Positions 34,530 to 46,063 of a stretch of 64,000 bases of DNA are shown here, one piece after another; position 1 is the stretch's first letter, and each line of letters begins with the position of its first letter. A model generated the notes under the pieces. That model ran no database searches. It saw nothing but the letters and a program-made list of their open reading frames with translations, and had not been told where the DNA came from. Made by a program: the position numbers and the translations under genes. The DNA is from Neopestalotiopsis rosae (Eukaryota > Ascomycota > Sordariomycetes > Amphisphaeriales > Sporocadaceae), in NCBI GenBank assembly GCA_023078685.1, contig JALGAS010000005.1:2790001-2854000 (forward strand), written 5' to 3'.

Positions 34530-36756
34530 ATGCGGTTCGCTACTGTTTTGATTAATTCATTTGCTTTCCTCGCAGCCACCGTGTCCGCGGCTCCGCAGCA
34601 AGACGTTGACATTCGGTCACAAAGCAGCCACCAGCAATGCCAGTTTGACTCGAAAAACTCACCACAATGCTGGGGTGAATGGTCTCTCTCAACAGACTGG
34701 TACAAGTCGGCGCCAAATACTGGTGTCATTCGGGAGTACTGGTTCAATGTTTCACAACACTACGCTGCACCTGATGGCGTGGAACGTTTGGTCATGACCA
34801 TCAATGGGTCGGTTCCTGGGCCTACCATTTACGCTGATTGGGGGGATACAATAGGCAAGTCTCATCATCCCCAGTCTGGCCGCTATATCCTATATCGACT
34901 TTGGACCTAACCAGCATATAGTCCTTCACGTCACGAACAATCTCATAACCAATGGGACCAGTATACACTTTCACGGTGTGCGACAAAAGTGAGTCTTAAG
35001 CTGTTTTGACATGGCGGACGGACGACAGTGAGTGGTTCGCATTTGCACATGCTGACACTCAACTCAAGTAATACATCTTCAGACGATGGCGTCGCTTCCA
35101 TCACCCAGTGCCCAACTGCGCCGGGCGAATCAAGCACATGTAAGCTGGTTCCGTCAGCGACCTTTCAGTCTTTTGAATCTCTGGCAGTCGAATTCACATC
35201 AGGGCCAAGATCCGGCAACATCTCACTACGTTTCTCCGACATACAATGGATTGGTTGCTTTGTTTCTTTACTAATGAACTGTTTCAAGATACTTGGAGAG
35301 CCACTCAATATGGTACAACATGGTATCACTCGCATTTTAGTCTTCAGGCCTGGTTAGTAACTTTACACTCACTTTGGCCGTGTACAGCAGCCGATCATTG
35401 TAATCTAATTTGGATGTAGGAACGGCGTGTTTGGCGGTGTAGTTATCCGAGGACCAGCATCATCCTCTTATGATGAAGACAGGGGCGTCTTGTTTTTGAA
35501 TGATTGGTATCATCAGACAACCGACGCTCTGTGGCCACAGGCTTCCCAAGGCGGCCCCCCACCGGCTGACAATGGACTCATTAATGGCACCAATGTCTAC
35601 AGGAGAGGCGGAAAGAGATATCAGACCTCGGTCACCGCTGGAAAGTCTTACAGACTTCGCCTCATCAACGGCGCCATGAACACCATGTTCAGATTTTCCA
35701 TTGATGGCCACAAACTGACCGTCATCAGCGCAGACCTCGTTCCCCTCAAACCCTATGTGACGGACTCGATCAATGTGGGCATGGGTCAGCGGTACGACGT
35801 TATAGTGACGGCTAATCAAAAACCTGGCAACTATTGGCTACGGTCGATACCTCAGACAGCCTGCAGTGCTGCCAATCTCCAGACCCTTAATATTAAGGGC
35901 ATATTCAATTACGATAGCGTGGATGTCAAGACACCGAAGAGCACAACCAGTGTCTCATCCAGGGACGATTGCGAGGATGAAGATGATCTGGTGCCATATG
36001 TTGCACTTAACGCCAACCAGTCCGAAGCTCAAAATGTTTTCGATTTTGGAATCGACACTTCGTCGGGCATCTTCCGTTGGACCATCAATGGGAGTCCTTT
36101 TCAGACGGATTGGGATGAGCCCAGTAAGTTGTGCATACCACGAAAACTCCACCGAAAGAATTGTCTGACACCAAAGCAGCTCTCCAGCAAGTGATTGACG
36201 GGTCTACCGCATATGAGAAGAGCCAGCAGGTTGTCCACTTGAACAAGGTTGACCAATGGGTATACTTTGTTATCGAGTCCGTCGTTGGACTGGTGAGTTA
36301 CAAAGTCTGGGCAAAACTGGACCAGACGATACTGACCATTCTTAGCCACACCCTATTCACTTGCACGGCCACGACTTCTTTATCCTCGCACAAAGGACCA
36401 AATCCAAGTGGTCGCATCGGTCTGAACTCAACCTTGTCAACCCGCCAAGGCGAGATGTTGCCATGCTTCCAGCGGGTGGATACCTGGTGATTGCCTTCCA
36501 GGCCGACAACCCTGGTGTTTGGTTGCTGCACTGTCACGTAAGTCTAAGCTGTATTCTCTCCAAGAGTAGGTATTCCTCGACTAACCAAGGGCTCAAGATC
36601 GGTTGGCATACCTCGGAAGGCTTTGCGCTTCAGCTTATTGAGCGCAAGAGCGAGATCGCCGCCACTGTGAATGCGCAAGTCCTGAACCAGACTTGCGCCA
36701 AATGGAATGCATTCAAGGACAAGATGCACATTGTCCAAGACGACTCGGGCGTATAG
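34530..36756 (+). CDS. Secreted laccase (ascomycete multicopper oxidase)
   Basis: Eight exons (34530-34854, 34922-34988, 35069-35139, 35289-35352, 35420-36123, 36180-36292, 36346-36537, 36598-36756) give 564 residues. The enzyme oxidises phenols or pigment precursors and reduces oxygen to water outside the cell. A signal peptide ends near VSAAPQQ. All copper motifs are present: IHFHG, WYHSHFSLQAW, HPIHLHGHDFF and HCHIGWHTSEGF. The type 1 copper axial position after HTSEG is Phe, where many ascomycete laccases have Leu. The protein ends HIVQDDSGV, resembling the DSG[L/I/V] C-terminal plug of ascomycete laccases. Intron 1 uses a GC donor (AG|GCAAGT); all others are GT-AG. Several N-glycosylation sites are present. 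Confidence 0.94.
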
Positions 36757-38312
36757 TGGTACTACGAGGTACATAAATGACGTTGAAGGACACCAACATC
36801 CAACCATCGACTCACCTAATTTCGCCATACATTCCGCGCCCCGCATGCCGTCACGATTCTCTAAACGCACAGCGAACGAAACAAAATATATATCTCCACG
36901 ATACCAATAAGTTACTAATTACTTGCACTCTATTGTGTATATTCTGCCGTGCAGAATGTCCACGTACCACCATAAACATTTTTCAATGTATTCACAACAT
37001 ATCATAGCTATTTTGGCCTTGTTTCCGGGAAGCTCGCCCATCTACCATGTTCATACGAGTCTGCTGCATTTATAGTCTAGATGAGGGAGAGAAGGGAAAA
37101 GAAAAAGCATTCAATAAATTTATAGAATTTCATTCATAGCAACACGACATGTCGGCATGCTGGCTCATGCTTGTAATCAACGGTGGATCTCAGGATAGAG
37201 GTAAAGGGATTGATGATGATGGCGGGTTTCTTGTCGTATGAATCAATACGATTACGATACATGCAATGTCCAAGAGTTGAGAAGCAGCATAGCAGTACGT
37301 TTTCGGAAGTATTCCGTGACGAATCTGGTATCATGGCCACCAATCGAATGACCTAGATCATCTTTCCCACTTTTTTCTCCAACATTCCCCCAACTTGCAC
37401 CATGTCAGAATGGAAATGGTAGACGCTCATCTTTTGCCGCCCCAACCCCCATTCTGACATGTCTTGCCTACGATCTACTTCCTCCAAAGGTCCCGCTAGC
37501 AGCCTAGGGCCCATTTTCTCTCCATTTTCCACCTTTGACTACCGGGACGATACTCGAGTCAAGCCGCTAACCCCGCACGAACTTGTGTCACCCCCAGACG
37601 GCAGACGGAACAAAGAGCTTCATGGTCAAGGATATCGGAGCTCTGAACCTTGTAAGCTACCACTTGATGAATTCATCCGCAGCCAATTGCAATGACAGCG
37701 TCATGGCTTGGCGGGCTTTTCTCACCGTCATCCACGGCCAGGGGTGTCAGCTAATTCCTTTCTCCACCACGAAGATTGTCTGATGCCAGGTGCTTACCCT
37801 ATGGCTTTGCTTGTTGTATCTCCAACAAAAAGACCTAGGATTGCTAAGTAGGAGGGGAAATCTTGTCAATCATGTATGCAAAGCAAGCACTTATCTCCGT
37901 GCGGGTTGGGGAAAAAACGGAAGCGTCAGATGTCTTGTGCTCTTCTTCCTTCTCTTCCCCAGTTTATCGTTCACCCTTATTTAGTAATGCGAGATCCCAC
38001 CCGCTCTTGGTTCAGAGATCGCTCCTTGCCATGATTCGCTTGCCCATGGTGTAGTGAAACCGAAACCGAACGACCCAAGAGAAATCGGCTCTCTGTTTAT
38101 ATAAGTTGCCAAGGTCGCACACCCACACACACATTGATTTCCTGCAAAGAGTCCTCTTGGCCTACCCCTCCTCAGTAATCTCAACTTATTGCGCAAAACT
38201 TGGTTCCGCCCGATATAACGAAAGCGTCATTGCAACCATCTTGTGAGGGGAGGAAAAGCAAGGAAAGACACACCCAATTTTGGAAAGCCTTTTTTTGTCA
38301 AACTTTTGCGCA
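36757..38312. other. Intergenic and promoter region of the ACS permease
   Basis: These 1.6 kb contain no supported gene. TATATAA at 38098-38104 lies about 210 bp before the permease ATG and may be its TATA box. A short CA-rich run follows at 38117-38135. Confidence 0.45.
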
Positions 38313-40355
38313 ATGGCAGACCTCAAAGCCAGCGTCGAGCACGCCTCGGCGGCCGACGATTCGCCTCCCGCGTACCCAGACGGCACCAAACACCCGGAGT
38401 TGGAGGCCGGGACGACGACGGGCGGCCAAGAGGCGCCGAGGCGCGGCGGGCTGCAGCCGCCGGCCATTATTGCCAACATGACGCCCGAGCGGCGACAGGA
38501 GCTGGAGAAGCACCTCCGAAAGAAGATTGATCTTAGATTGCTACCTACAATGATCATCATGGTACGTTCTTCTTCTTATGCCCGCCAAGTCGCCGTATAC
38601 GGATTCGAATTTGTGCTAATTTTGCGGGTTGAAATGCCCCATCTAGTACATCATGAACTATATAGACAGGTAAGTGCCTACTTACAGCTGCTACAATGCT
38701 GCTTTTCTGAAAGAGACATCGAAAACTGACAGCCCAACAGGAACAATATTGCTGCCGCGAAACTCGCGCATCTCGAAAGGGATTTGGGACTACCATCAGG
38801 GTCAACCGAATACCAGACTGCCGTCAGCATTCTCTTTGTAGGGTAAGGAGTATATATACTTTTTTTTTTTTTTCGATGTGCAATGTCAAAAGTGGGACCG
38901 ATTCGCTGACGACAAGAAAACACGACATATAGCTATCTGTTGATGCAGATACCCTCGAATCTTTTTCTCAACAAGATCGGAAAGCCTGCGCTTTACCTCC
39001 CAACCTGCGTATGTGTCCCCGCTTACTGCTTGCTTTTCGTTTCAAAGTCATGCATATAATACAAGAGAATTAGAAAGGAGATCAAATTGAAAAGGCGTCG
39101 GGTAGAATGGAAAAGGAAATAAGTGCTGACCGAGGGTTGAACAGATGATTGTCTGGGGAGTCATATCGGCCGCAACCGCCGGCGTAAAGAACTTCGGCGG
39201 CCTCATCGCCGTCCGCTTCTTCCTGGGTTTCGTCGAGGCCGCCTACTTCCCGGGCTGCCTGTACTACCTAAGCTGCTGGTACACGCGCAAGGAGCTGGGC
39301 CTGCGCACCGCCATGCTCTACTCGGGCGCCCTCATCTCGGGCGCCTTCTCGGGCCTCATCTCGGCCGGCATCACGGCCAACCTCGACGGCGCCCATGGCA
39401 TCGCTGCCTGGCAGTGGCTCTTCATCATCGAGGGCGTGGCCACCGTGGGAATCGCCTTTATCAGCTACTTTGTCCTTCCCAACTTCCCGCGCACGACGAG
39501 CTGGCTGACCGAGGAGGAGCGGGCGCTGGCCGTGTGGCGTCTCGAGGAGGATATCGGCGAGGATGACTGGATCGACAGTGAGCATCAGTCGTTTTGGCAG
39601 GGCGCCAAACTTGCATTCAGCGACGTCAAGACATATGTTCTGGTAAGTCGAAAGAGCACACCACAAGAAAACCCCCCATCAGTAAATCATTGTGGAAACC
39701 GCATTATTAATGTGCTCTCCAAAAAAAACAGATGGTCCTGCTATTCTGCTTCGTGGCCAGCGGCTCCGTGACCAACTTCTTCCCGACCGTGGTCTCCACG
39801 CTGGGGTACAACAGCGTCAACTCGCTCCTGCTGACGGCGCCGCCGTACGTGCTCTGCGTGCTCACCTCGTTCGCCAACGCCTGGCACGCCGACAAGACGG
39901 GCGAGCGCTACTGGCACGTCATCTGGCCCCTGGTCATCAACATGGCCGCCAACATCATCGCCGCCACCACCACCTCCCTGGCGCCCCGCTACTTGAGCAT
40001 GATGCTCATGGTCCCGGGAGTCTACACGGGCTACGTCGTCGCCCTCGCCTGGATCAGCAACACCCTGCCCCGCCCGCCCGCCAAGCGCGCCGCGGGGCTG
40101 GCCTTTATCAACGCCGTGAGCAACACGAGCTCCATCTACGCCTCCTACATGTATCCCAACTCGGCGGGGCCGCGCTACATTGTCGCCATGTCGGTCAACT
40201 GCACCACGTCCTTTATCGCCATCTGCGCCGCCACGGTGCTGCGTTTCATGCTCGTCCGGCTGAACAAGAAGCTGGACAAGGGCATCTACGTCGAGGGCGC
40301 AATCAACGCGGCGCCTGGAGCGGCGGCGAGTAATGGCTTCAGATTCAAGATTTGA
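38313..40355 (+). CDS. MFS permease, anion:cation symporter (ACS) family
   Basis: Six exons (38313-38561, 38647-38669, 38741-38842, 38933-39008, 39145-39642, 39732-40355) give 523 residues; exon 2 is only 23 nt and codes YIMNYID. Features of the Dal5/Tna1-like ACS group: KKIDLRLLPTMIIMYIMNYIDR at the first helix (given here in part), RNNIAAAKLAHL, MQIPSNLFLNKIGKP, RFFLGFVEAAYFPG, WYTRKELGLRTA and a central acidic cytosolic loop. Twelve helices are expected at the plasma membrane. Known members carry organic anions such as nicotinate, allantoate, pantothenate and, in bacteria, hexuronates. The next gene downstream, on the same strand, encodes a glucuronidase-like enzyme. Substrate is not determined. 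Confidence 0.92.
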
Positions 40356-41126
40356 TGTAAATATGCCCCGTGGTCAGGTAAAAAACAAATTCACGCCTGG
40401 CATCTCGGATCCGACATTCCAAACAAGGAAGACGCTGTCTCACCAGTATATGGCACATAGTCGGTAATACTAATGCTCTTGTATAGTATGATGGGCGGAA
40501 GAACGCTACGGGGAACGTACCGAATCCGAAGCACGATGGGATGGCTTCTTCGGTCTTCGGTCATTTGGTCTGCGTAGAGCTTTGTATATACTTGCCCATT
40601 GTTCAAGAAACATGCCCCACTAAGTTTTGTCTGGCCTGATACTTAGTACCACAGTACTTGTGACGAGACATGCCCAGATGCTGAGCCGCCAACAGACAGA
40701 TCCAAGGCTTGTTTTTGAATGTACTGGATAGCTTATTAGCTCACATTGACTTGGTACGATCTTCAGCCCGAGCTCTATTTTTCCGGCAATAAGACGACCG
40801 ACGAGAACGAGCATCTATGCGCTCGCTAAAATCCTAGGCTCGTGTCGGCTCCAGCTTCCCCGTACCCCAGTGTCTCCCCCGCAAATGGCCCCTGGCTCAC
40901 GGCTCTTGGCGCCGTTGGCACTTGGGGAAACAAGAAAATCAGACTATTCAAGGCGTCAAAATACCCGAATGACATACGAGACCCAGCCATCGTGATTGGG
41001 GATCGCTTGGGACTTTTGCTCTTAATAAAGGATGTCTCGCCCTCAATTGGCCTCGACTTATGGACTGGAGCAACCTCTCTTGGTCGCAGCAACATTGATT
41101 GATCCTGCAGCAGGCAATTGACAGCC
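40356..41126. promoter_or_regulatory. Intergenic and promoter region of the GH79 gene
   Basis: This 771-bp gap lies between the ACS permease and the GH79 gene. No gene was seen. Confidence 0.35.
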
Positions 41127-42884
41127 ATGGTGTTTTCCTCAGCGTTTCTCCTCGGTTTGGCCCTGACCAGCGGCGCCGCAGCCCAAGATGTCAACATAAG
41201 CATACCGTCTAGTCTCCCCAATAGAACACTCGGACCTGATGTGTATGGTTACTCCATTGAGCCAATTTGGCTCAATGCCTATATCAACAATACTTTTGCC
41301 TCGACGCTGCTTGGTCATATCAAGGATGTGACAGGCAAGGCACCACCGATCCGCGTCGGCGGCAACACAGCTGATCAGACCTACATTCACGATACGCTGC
41401 CAACGGGGAATTCCTCACTCCCGCTGCCATCACTGCCGAATGTCACCCAGTTCAATATCACCCCAGAGTGGTACACGACCTGGAGCGATTACTTCCCCGA
41501 GGGAACCGACTTGATTTATACCCTCAACTTCAACAACAATGCCTCTGCGTGGGCAGACGGAGTGGCGCAGGCCCAAGCCGTCCACGAGGCGCTGGGGGAC
41601 AAGCTTTTCATGTTCGAGGCTGGTAATGAGATTGATCACTTTATCCACAAAGGTTGGAGAAACTCCAGCTGGGGCGTACAGATGTACCTTGAGCAGTTCC
41701 GCAACCTGACTGGCCAGATCACCAACTCGGACTGGTACAAATCGGCTGAAAAGCAGCCCAAGTTCCAGGCCGGCGTCTTTGCGGACCCGCCCCTGGTGCC
41801 AGATCAGCAGGATGAAATTGACGATTTCAGCATTGCCAACCTCACGGCGGCAGAAGATGAGGCGGATTTCGACATCATTGGAAGCTATGCTACGCACCTC
41901 TATCCACAGTCGACTTGTGACACGGCCCGATGGCTACGGATGCGTCTTGATTTGCTGTCAAACCACACGACCCTCTGGTTGAATGTCTCGCAATACATTC
42001 CCCAGGTGGCCGCTGCCGACGCTGCCGGTGCTCCCTTGGTCATGGGTGAGACGAACTCCATCAGTTGTTCCGGCAAGAGTGGTATTAGCGACACGTTTGG
42101 CGCAGCGCTTTGGGGTGTCGACTACGTCCTGATGGCGGCCTCTCTCGGATTCCAAAAGATTTACTTTCATCTTGGTGCCCAGAGCGAGTACAGCAGCTTC
42201 ACTCCGATCCCGTATACACTCAAGGGCGAGGATCTGGTCCCCGGCATCCGCGCCGGCTATTACGGGCACTACTTCATATCCAAGATTGTTGCATCGGCGA
42301 GCAACGACTCTTTCAGTGTGGCCGCCCTCCCGGATGCGAACTCGAGCTCGCTGAGTGGCTACGCCGTCTACGGAGGAGATGAATCTCTGCAGAAGCTCGT
42401 CTTTCTCGACATGGGCGTTTGGAACGGCACTGAAGGACTGAGCAACCCCTCAACCTTGAGCGCGACCGACGGCACCAGCTTCAGCGAGGGGGAGCGGCCA
42501 AACAGCACGCTGAGCATCAACACGCCGTGGGCTGCTGGCAGCAATGTCAGTGTGACCCGGCTCACAGGTCCAGGTACCAATGCAAAGAGTAACGTGACCG
42601 TCTCGGGCGTGACTTTTGACCCGGATTCAGGCGCCAAGGTCGGCACTGAAGCTGCAGAGGTCATCACTGTTGAGGACGATGGCGTTCTAAAGGTGACGCT
42701 CCCCGAGGCGCATGGAGTACTGCTCGAGCTCAGCAGTGGCAGCAGTAATGGCTCCTCTTCAGGCTCGGGGTCATCTGGATCAGGATCAGGATCGGATGGA
42801 GGTACCTCTGGAGCCATCACTCTCTCGTCGTTGGCTGCATGCCAAGTCGGACTTCTTGCGATGGCTGCTGCCATGATCATGTAA
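41127..42884 (+). CDS. GH79 beta-glucuronidase/heparanase-like glycosidase, GPI-anchored
   Basis: A single exon of 585 residues. It begins with a signal peptide (MVFSSAFLLGLALTSGAAAQ). The catalytic TIM barrel shows IRVGGNTADQT, the acid/base glutamate in FEAGNEIDHF (Glu168) and the nucleophile in VMGETNSISC (Glu308), followed by ALWGVDYVLMAASLG. A C-terminal beta domain (GYAVYGGDESLQKLVFLDM) follows, typical of GH79. The last ~60 residues are a Gly/Ser-rich spacer and a short hydrophobic tail (LLAMAAAMIM), a pattern for GPI anchoring to membrane or wall. Many N-glycosylation sequons are present. Likely substrates are glucuronic acid or 4-O-methyl-glucuronic acid ends on arabinogalactan or other glycans. 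The ATG at 41127 is chosen because it opens the signal peptide. Confidence 0.92.
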   Translation: MVFSSAFLLGLALTSGAAAQDVNISIPSSLPNRTLGPDVYGYSIEPIWLNAYINNTFASTLLGHIKDVTGKAPPIRVGGNTADQTYIHDTLPTGNSSLPLPSLPNVTQFNITPEWYTTWSDYFPEGTDLIYTLNFNNNASAWADGVAQAQAVHEALGDKLFMFEAGNEIDHFIHKGWRNSSWGVQMYLEQFRNLTGQITNSDWYKSAEKQPKFQAGVFADPPLVPDQQDEIDDFSIANLTAAEDEADFDIIGSYATHLYPQSTCDTARWLRMRLDLLSNHTTLWLNVSQYIPQVAAADAAGAPLVMGETNSISCSGKSGISDTFGAALWGVDYVLMAASLGFQKIYFHLGAQSEYSSFTPIPYTLKGEDLVPGIRAGYYGHYFISKIVASASNDSFSVAALPDANSSSLSGYAVYGGDESLQKLVFLDMGVWNGTEGLSNPSTLSATDGTSFSEGERPNSTLSINTPWAAGSNVSVTRLTGPGTNAKSNVTVSGVTFDPDSGAKVGTEAAEVITVEDDGVLKVTLPEAHGVLLELSSGSSNGSSSGSGSSGSGSGSDGGTSGAITLSSLAACQVGLLAMAAAMIM

Positions 42885-43936
42885 ATGAAGCACGTGATAA
42901 CCTAGAGTGTACTTAGTGAAAAGGTTATTGGTTATAACCCGTATTAATATACTTCATCGACAGGTCATTCGGTCTTTCAGTATATTGTCGTGACGATTGA
43001 AAAAATGGGTACTCTTTTTTTATGGCAATTGGCTCAGGCTTGGTACCTAGGTAAGCTTTTGATTAGTCTTGGTTTATGGAAGGGGCGTTGTAGCTCGGAC
43101 GTAGCTGCTTCGAAGAGAAAGCACGAGTCGAGAGATCTGGTAGTAGCCCAAGTCCACTTTTTCTTTTCTTAACCACGAAATCTTTCAGCATCACCACATC
43201 AACATCTTCAGTTTCTTTCTTCGATTTCTATCATCAATTTTATGGTAATAGATCTGCCCAAGATTTGTCTGGGCGCCATCTGGGTGCTGTTATCGCTCTG
43301 AATAAGGGTCAATGCAAAGCCGATGCGAGACCCCCGCGCCCAAGCCCGCGCCACGAACCGCCGATCAATCCGGAGCCCTATTGAGAGCAACGAGGTGCAT
43401 CCCCGGTCCATCTCCAGGCGTTAGTCTATCCGATCACCCCATCTCAACCATTCAGCGCTCTGGACTGTCATGCACGCCGTTGGCGCCGGCCTTTACTCCC
43501 CTCATACCAGACAAGGGAACATCGCCTGGGTCGCGCCCATCTGCGCACTATTTGTTAAAACAGGTCAGATCACTGGCCAACAGCCTTCCGTCTCGGTTCC
43601 GGGATTCGCTGCAAAAAGAGTCAATCGCACCCGCTCTCGGTTTCCGATAAGGCCGCATAGACGCGCCGCTCTCGCTTGGCTGAGCACTGGGGGATAAAAA
43701 AGAAAAGTCTCTAGTGAAAAGTCCAGTACCTATCTTGGATCACACGACTTCTTTCCGCTTCAAGTGCTTTTGGGATCTAAGTTCATCGCAATCAGCCCGA
43801 AGTGGATCATATTTGCTATTATCGCCAATACCTTTCCAGCGGTTTGGGGTACAGGCGCCTCCAGGAAACTTTAAGAAAGACGTGCCAGAGTCGCCCTGCA
43901 GATTAAAGCTCGTCCTCGCCTTTATCGCCGTCATCG
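42885..43936. promoter_or_regulatory. Intergenic and promoter region of the DHA1-type MFS gene
   Basis: This 1.05-kb gap contains no supported gene. Confidence 0.35.
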
Positions 43937-46063
43937 ATGAGTGGCTCAGCCTCAGGCTCTGTCAGCCATGATAACAATGCCGCGCCATCAGATGAAAGAT
44001 TCGATAACGGTACACAAGACGAAAGGACCATGAACGCGTCAATGGAAAATCGAAACCACGATGGGGAGGCCGCACGTCTTAGGGTTGAGACCTCTCTTGG
44101 TGGTGTGGTTGACATTGAATCGCAAACTGATTCGCTTGACAGCCGGGGCTCGCCAAGAAACTCGACTGAGAGGAGTAAGAAACAGCAGAGACGGAAAGTC
44201 GTAGCATGGAGAGATCTCCCAAAGAAGAACCAGTTAATCGTTGTCACCTTGGCCCGGTTGAGCGAGCCGCTGGTGCAGACGTCGTTGCAGGTGAGTCTTG
44301 GATATCAACCGGTCAACACATTCGGCTCAGGTCACTAATGGAGCCCCAGTCCTATATGTTCTACCAGCTGAAATGGTTTGACCCGAGTCTTCCAGACTCC
44401 ACAATCTCAGGACAGGCCGGTATATTATCTGCGAGCTTTACCGCGACCCAGTTCCTTACTGCAATGATCTGGGGAAGAGTGGCCGATTCCCCACGAGTCG
44501 GACGCAAGAGGGTCATCCTTATCGGTCTTGTCGGCACTCGTGAGGATCCTGCAAGCTTCCAAAAAGACGAAAATCGCTAATGGTGACCAGTAATATCCTG
44601 TCTTGGTTTTGGGTTGTCCACCTCGTTTCTCTCGGCTCTCTTTTTCAGGTGTTTGGGTGGAGCGACGAGTGGGAACACTGGTGTCCTGAGAACAATGTGA
44701 GTTACGGCTTCAGCCTAGGCACGAATTATGTGGACGTGCTCAATATGACTGTGTATCACTGCAAGAGTCAAATTTGCTCTGGATGGTGCTGACCATATCG
44801 CAGGATCAGCGAAATAGTTCGAGAAAAAAAGTAAGGCAGTATCGAAGAAATCTTTGTCGAAGAAACAATCGCTCATTTGCTCCATATAGGTACCAATCGA
44901 GAGCGTTCTTGCTCATGCCAATGACTTTCAACGTTGGAATCATCATTGGACCTGTCTTGGGCGGCCTTCTCTCTGACCCGGCTGCATCTTACCCAAGCGT
45001 TCTCGGGCGCATACAGTTTTTCAACCTGTTCCCATACGCACTGCCAAACCTAGTTAGTGCCATGATTGCTTTCTGCGCTCTGGTTGGCGTTTGGCTCTGT
45101 TTGGAAGAAACACATGATTCTCTACGCGGTAGAGTCGACGATGGGCGTGTAATAGCTGGTAAGATGGGCCAGTTGTTCCTGTGGAGGCGAGAAAAGTATT
45201 CATACACGCCTCTGCATTCTCGTGATTCCAGTATCAACACGATAGAGATGTCGCCGACGGTGGAAGAGCATCATGCTTCGTTACCACGGCCCCGATACAC
45301 ACAGAAACTCGCTTTTAGACGCATATTCACCCGCAACGTGAGCATGACACTGGTCTCTCAGTTTCTCATTGCCTTCCACTTGGGCACCTTCAACGCGCTA
45401 TGGTTTGTCTTCCTCTCTACGCCAGTATACAATCAGTCGGACCCCCCTTACCCCAGCTTTCAACCGTCCCTCCCCTTCCGTTTTACCGGTGGCTTGGGTC
45501 TACCTTCTCGAAGCGTTGGATTCGCTATGGCCATGCTAGGAGTCATCGGCATATCCATGCAGCTCTTTTTGTATCCCCGACTCTCATCGCGCTTTGGTAC
45601 CCCCCAGATGTGGCGTTTCTGCCTATTCCTGTTTCCGATTGCGTACACTCTGTTGCCATACCTGTCGATTATTCCATCAACGACCCCGCCACCGAGCCAG
45701 AAAACGGGGCCATGGATCTGGTTGGCACTGCTCTGTGTCCTGTTCATACAGGTTACGGGGCGAACCTTTGCTCTGCCAGCGCAAACAATTCTCGTCAATA
45801 ACTGCACGCCGCATCCCAGCGTACTGGGCACTGTTCACGGCATGGGACAGAGCATCTCAAGTCTCGCCAGGACGGTTGGACCTGTACTTTGTGGTTATCT
45901 TTACGGACTTGGATTGAGTCATGGCATTGTAGGAGCTGTGTTCTGGGGTCTTGCAGTCGTTGCCGGGTGTGGAATTATAGCTAGTTTCTGGGTTCGAGAG
46001 GGTGATGGACATGAGATATGGCTAGAAGGCGACGCAGAGGATGAGGACGAGGAAAGAAAATGA
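43937..46063 (+). CDS. MFS transporter, TetA/ZIFL-like (DHA1 superfamily)
   Basis: Five exons (43937-44290, 44350-44539, 44591-44696, 44804-44830, 44890-46063) give 616 residues. The middle looks broken in any single frame, but short introns restore a continuous protein, including a 27-nt exon coding ISEIVREKK. Family marks: a long acidic, polar N-terminus (about 100 residues), PLVQTSLQSYMFYQLKWF at helix 1, the loop motif GRVADSPRVGRKR (motif A), RCLGGATSGNTGVLRTM, and SRAFLLMPMTFNVGIIIGP at helix 5 (antiporter motif C region). A conserved C-terminal half with FALPAQTILVNN and VLGTVHGMGQSISSLAR follows. Relatives include yeast Ycr023c and plant ZIFL carriers, usually proton-driven exporters. 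Substrate is unknown. Confidence 0.92.

Noticed and set aside
44291..44889. Apparent frameshifts and stops in the middle of the TetA/ZIFL-like MFS gene
   Set aside because: Four short GT-AG introns restore a continuous conserved protein, so it is not a pseudogene.
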